From Cryphonectria parasitica EP155 (taxonomy: Eukaryota; Ascomycota; Sordariomycetes; Diaporthales; Cryphonectriaceae), in NCBI RefSeq assembly GCF_011745365.1, contig NW_024468909.1:5456001-5520000 (forward strand): DNA of 64,000 nt. The letters are read 5' to 3'. This document shows, one piece after another, positions 61,262-64,000 of this stretch. How positions within the stretch are numbered: position 1 is the stretch's first letter; each line of letters opens with the position of its first letter. The notes below the pieces were generated by a model. It was not told where the DNA came from. It saw only the letters and a list, made by a program, of their open reading frames with translations, and made no database searches. A program made the translations under genes and the position numbers.

Positions 61262-62813
61262 CTAGTCACTGTCATCCTCGCCCTTGGAAGCCTTCTTGGC
61301 CTTCTTCTCCGCCTTCCTCCGCTTGCGCTCTGCCTTCTCCTCGGGAGTCTCGCCTTCGTGCTTCTTCCGCTTCTTGGCCTCGCCATCCTTGCTGGGCGTC
61401 TCGGGGTTGGCTACAACGACAGGCGGCGCGACGGCCTTGGGGAGATCTGAGGACGCAGCCTCGGTGGGCTTCGCAGGTGTGCCCTGGGCTTCGGCGGCGC
61501 TGTAGTCTGTGTACGACTCGGTCCACTTTGCGGGTGTGGCCTCGTTGGGCCTGCCGTACTTGTCAAGCTTACCATCGGCCTTCAGCTTCTTCTTCTCTGC
61601 GGCAGTTGGGCCAAGACCCCAGCGTCGAGGGTACAGATCGCGCTCCATGATACACCGCTTAACCTTGGCGACGACGCCGTGGTCGCAAGTGGTCATCTCG
61701 ACAGCGGACATCATGGCAATACCGATGGCGATGGCCTCGCCCTTGGTGGTGATCAGGACGCACTCCTCGTGCTGTTCAATGTTGGACTCGTATCGCAGCA
61801 GGCCCGGCAACATCAGCTTCGCACCATAGGTAATGGCGTTCACCGCGCTGTCCTTGACGACGAGCCGCTTGTAGCCAACGAGGAGGGTCTCGAGAGGCTG
61901 GATCACCTGTCGAAGGTAGGTCTCGTCACGGTTGTTGTCTGCGGAACCGGGCCCAATTAGTCAATAAATTCAATGCCGCTCGGACCACAGCAAAAGTGGG
62001 ACTCACCATATTGCCACTGGGCATCCAGAACATCATGCAACGTGACCAAATCCTTGGTCTCGTCCATGGCACCAGAGCGCACACGCCGCAGCTCCTGCAT
62101 GTGCGCACCCACACCAAGAAGAAGTCCCATGTGCACGCAGAGTGTCCGAATGTAGGTGCCGGCCTCGCAGCTGACCCAGAAGACACCGAGGTGGCGGTCA
62201 TTGTCGAACTCGATAAGCTTGGACTCGTAGATGGTACGAATACGCAGCTGTCGCTTGACGGCAGAGATCAGGGGGGGCCGCTGGAAGAGTGAACCGGTGA
62301 GCTGCTCGAGGACACGGGCAAACTCTGCCTCACCGCCAGGGACCTTGTCGTGGAACCGCACGACGGCCACGTACTCCTTTCCGGCACCTTGTTGAGACTT
62401 GACGAGGCGGGTAGCGCGGTCAATGCAGACAATCAGACAGCCCGTGACTTTGGGATCGAGGGTACCGCTGTGGCCAGTCTTCTCGACACGGAGCATGCGC
62501 TTCACCCAGGCGACAACTTCGTGGGAGGAGGGGTTCGAGGGCTTGTCGAGGTTAATGACTCCAGAAGAGACATAACTCTTGATGTCTCGCATGTGAGGTT
62601 TGCAGCCATGGGGGATTGGTGTGAAATGACCTGTTCTCACGAGCACTGTAATAGGTCTCCCGTCAGTAAAAAGGTGAGGGCCATTTGACGCTGCATCGAC
62701 ACAGAATTTGGGTACTTGCGTTTGTCATAGTTCTTCAGCAGCAGTGGCCAATCGCTTGTGTCAGCAGCTGGCGTTGAAGCCTGTGGCACGATGATATGCT
62801 TCTCGTCCGCCAT
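61262..62813 (-). CDS. cbf5: H/ACA snoRNP pseudouridine synthase Cbf5/dyskerin
   Basis: Three exons on the minus strand (62813-62720, 62645-62007, 61938-61262) give 469 residues. The TruB-type catalytic motif is [14 protein letters not shown] with Asp95 as the catalytic residue. [41 protein letters not shown] and [12 protein letters not shown] follow in order, then a PUA domain ([20 protein letters not shown] to [15 protein letters not shown]) and a Lys/Glu-rich nucleolar tail. With snoRNA guides it makes pseudouridine in rRNA and is part of the box H/ACA core. Intron 1 (62646-62719) has a GC donor (GCAAGT) and normal AG acceptor, restoring NYDKLLVRTGHF exactly as in yeast Cbf5. Intron 2 (68 bases) restores [15 protein letters not shown]. 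The start is in the context AAGATGGCG. Confidence 0.95.
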
Positions 62814-63701
62814 CTTGGCTGGTGGTGTGGTGTCGGGGGGGATTGTTGCGGTTGGTGAAGATGTTGGTTGGAGTCGCGCAGTCCAGGTTGATGAAGCTTC
62901 CCAAATTTTTTGGTGTGGGGAATTGCCAAAGTGATTTAACGCTAGTCCGCTTCCAGTTGGGGGGATACTGGTCGCGGGCAGGCACACAGAATGTCACTAC
63001 ATACTGGTACGATTCAACGACGTCAACAGCCTCAAATGAAATTGTGGCATCTGGTCAGTGTTAAAATTAATTTTGGTAGATGGCACTTGATTCCAACAGA
63101 CAGTTGCAGAACGTTCGATTGCGAAGTTCTGCCCCCCTTCCGAAGAAAAAAAAAAATTTCTATTTCTGTACCTCCCTTATCCTCGAAGAAGCTTATGCAT
63201 AATTTACTTTCTTGTAGGTCAAATTGATCCATTCGCGCTCTTCGAAGGAAAATGGAAGAAAAAGAAGAAGAAGAAGAAGAAGAAAATAATAAGGGGGAGA
63301 CATTACGCAAGGTTCCTAGGTAAAGGAATATAAAGAAGCCAATTCGAAAGACGCAAATATCTACACTCCCAAATACAAAGGATTTAGATCCTTAACGAAA
63401 TCTGCAACTCGATCTTGCCACTCCCAATAGTGAGTTTGCCAAGCTAAATATTGCTCAGCACCTGTGCGCAAAAGAGAGGGGCTGGGATGAGCTCCTCAAA
63501 CATGGTCCTGCAGTAGTTTTACAAAGCACATAGTCACTTGACGCCACTCAGCAACCGACTGAACTCACATGAATCAATTTCAAGTTTTTGTCTGCCATTT
63601 CAGAGCTCGCCACATTATGGAGAAAACAGCGCAAAACCTGCACCTGCAGGTAACCAAGGTCTGTTCAGACGCAACCAAAACGGACCTTAGAAGTATTAGC
63701 A
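62814..63701. other. Intergenic region between cbf5 and the last gene
   Basis: The promoters of the two outward-facing genes should lie here. A GAA tract is at 63256-63284. No other feature is supported. Confidence 0.45.
63256..63284. repeat. GAA trinucleotide tract
   Basis: About nine GAA/AAG units in the cbf5 upstream region (TTC in the cbf5 sense direction). Confidence 0.85.
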
Positions 63702-64000
63702 ATGAGTCTGGTGTACGTATGGTCTGCTTATTTTGTCGTTGACGCACTGATATAGTGTACAACCGGTGGTACTTGTCATCGAAGAGACTGACAAGTTACA
63801 TCCATACAAGGAACGAGAGTGTCCAGTTTGTGAGAGGCTTCGAAAATACTTCCTAGCCATGGACCCTGGTGATATAGAGCTGGGAGGTGTTCAGGAACCG
63901 CTCAACTCCGCATGTCGCAAGCACGTTGAGCTTCTCGAGTGGGCTTTTGCAGGAGAACAGGACGTTTCGACATGGCCAGCCTCGACGCAGCTTCTGCTGG
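63702..64000 (+). CDS. 5' part of a gene resembling HET-domain proteins (runs off the window)
   Basis: A short first exon (63702-63712, MSLV) is followed by a 43-base intron (GTACGT donor, GATATAG acceptor) and an exon from 63756 that stays open to the window end. The protein includes VVLVIEETDKLHPYKERECP, then CERLRKYFLA and PLNSACRKHVELLEWAFAG. A Cys-x2-Cys followed by a spaced Cys-Arg-x-His, then an acidic or aromatic segment, is how many fungal heterokaryon-incompatibility (HET) proteins begin, ahead of the HET domain itself, which would lie beyond the edge. The intron is near the minimum length, so an alternative start is possible; another in-frame ATG lies at 63859. The family call is tentative. 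Confidence 0.45.

Noticed and set aside
1..64000. CRISPR arrays, bacterial operons, ribosome binding sites, rRNA genes
   Set aside because: Nothing of these kinds is visible; gene structure is eukaryotic throughout.

Overview
The window looks like nuclear DNA of a filamentous ascomycete, most likely a Sordariomycete. Genes are split by short introns (mostly about 55-150 nt) with GT donors, CTGAC/CTAAC-type branch points and AG acceptors. Intergenic DNA is long, with CT/GA/CA microsatellites and poly-G/poly-C runs. Recognisable products include homologues of Neurospora GRG-1/CCG-1, VIB-1 and HAM-2 and a fungal NACHT-ankyrin NLR. I cannot name the species. All spliced models below were built by hand and all complete ones keep a continuous reading frame; functions rest on remembered family signatures, not on searches.

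Layout. 0.45-2.6 kb: a three-exon grg-1-like gene and an EBP/EXPERA-type sterol isomerase. 2.6-9.1 kb: a gene-poor stretch with one candidate 28-codon mini-gene. 9.1-11.4 kb: a seven-helix, receptor-like membrane protein with a long cytosolic tail. 12.4-15.0 kb: dolichyldiphosphatase and a DUF2011-like basic protein, both on the minus strand. 18.2-20.6 kb: a VIB-1/XprG-type Ndt80-fold regulator, followed on its upstream side by about 15.8 kb without a convincing gene. 36.4-43.2 kb: a divergent pair, an ITT1/RNF14-type RBR ubiquitin ligase and the STRIPAK subunit HAM-2/Far11. 43.8-44.8 kb: a MARVEL-type protein. 46.7-51.4 kb: the NLR. 53.2-54.5 kb: the N-terminal amidase Nta1. 56.7-58.3 kb: a type I surface protein with an Asn-rich tail. 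58.8-60.7 kb: two identical, inverted, intron-containing tRNA-Pro(TGG) genes around an AT-rich spacer. 61.3-62.8 kb: the H/ACA pseudouridine synthase Cbf5, with a GC-AG intron. 63.7 kb to the end: the 5' end of a gene whose N-terminus resembles HET-domain proteins.

How they may fit together. Several genes are ordinary housekeeping functions: N-glycosylation lipid recycling, snoRNP, N-degron pathway, tRNA. Four others (vib-1, ham-2, the NLR and the HET-like start) belong to families used in hyphal fusion and non-self recognition and lie within about 46 kb. Whether this neighbourhood is meaningful or accidental cannot be decided from one window.
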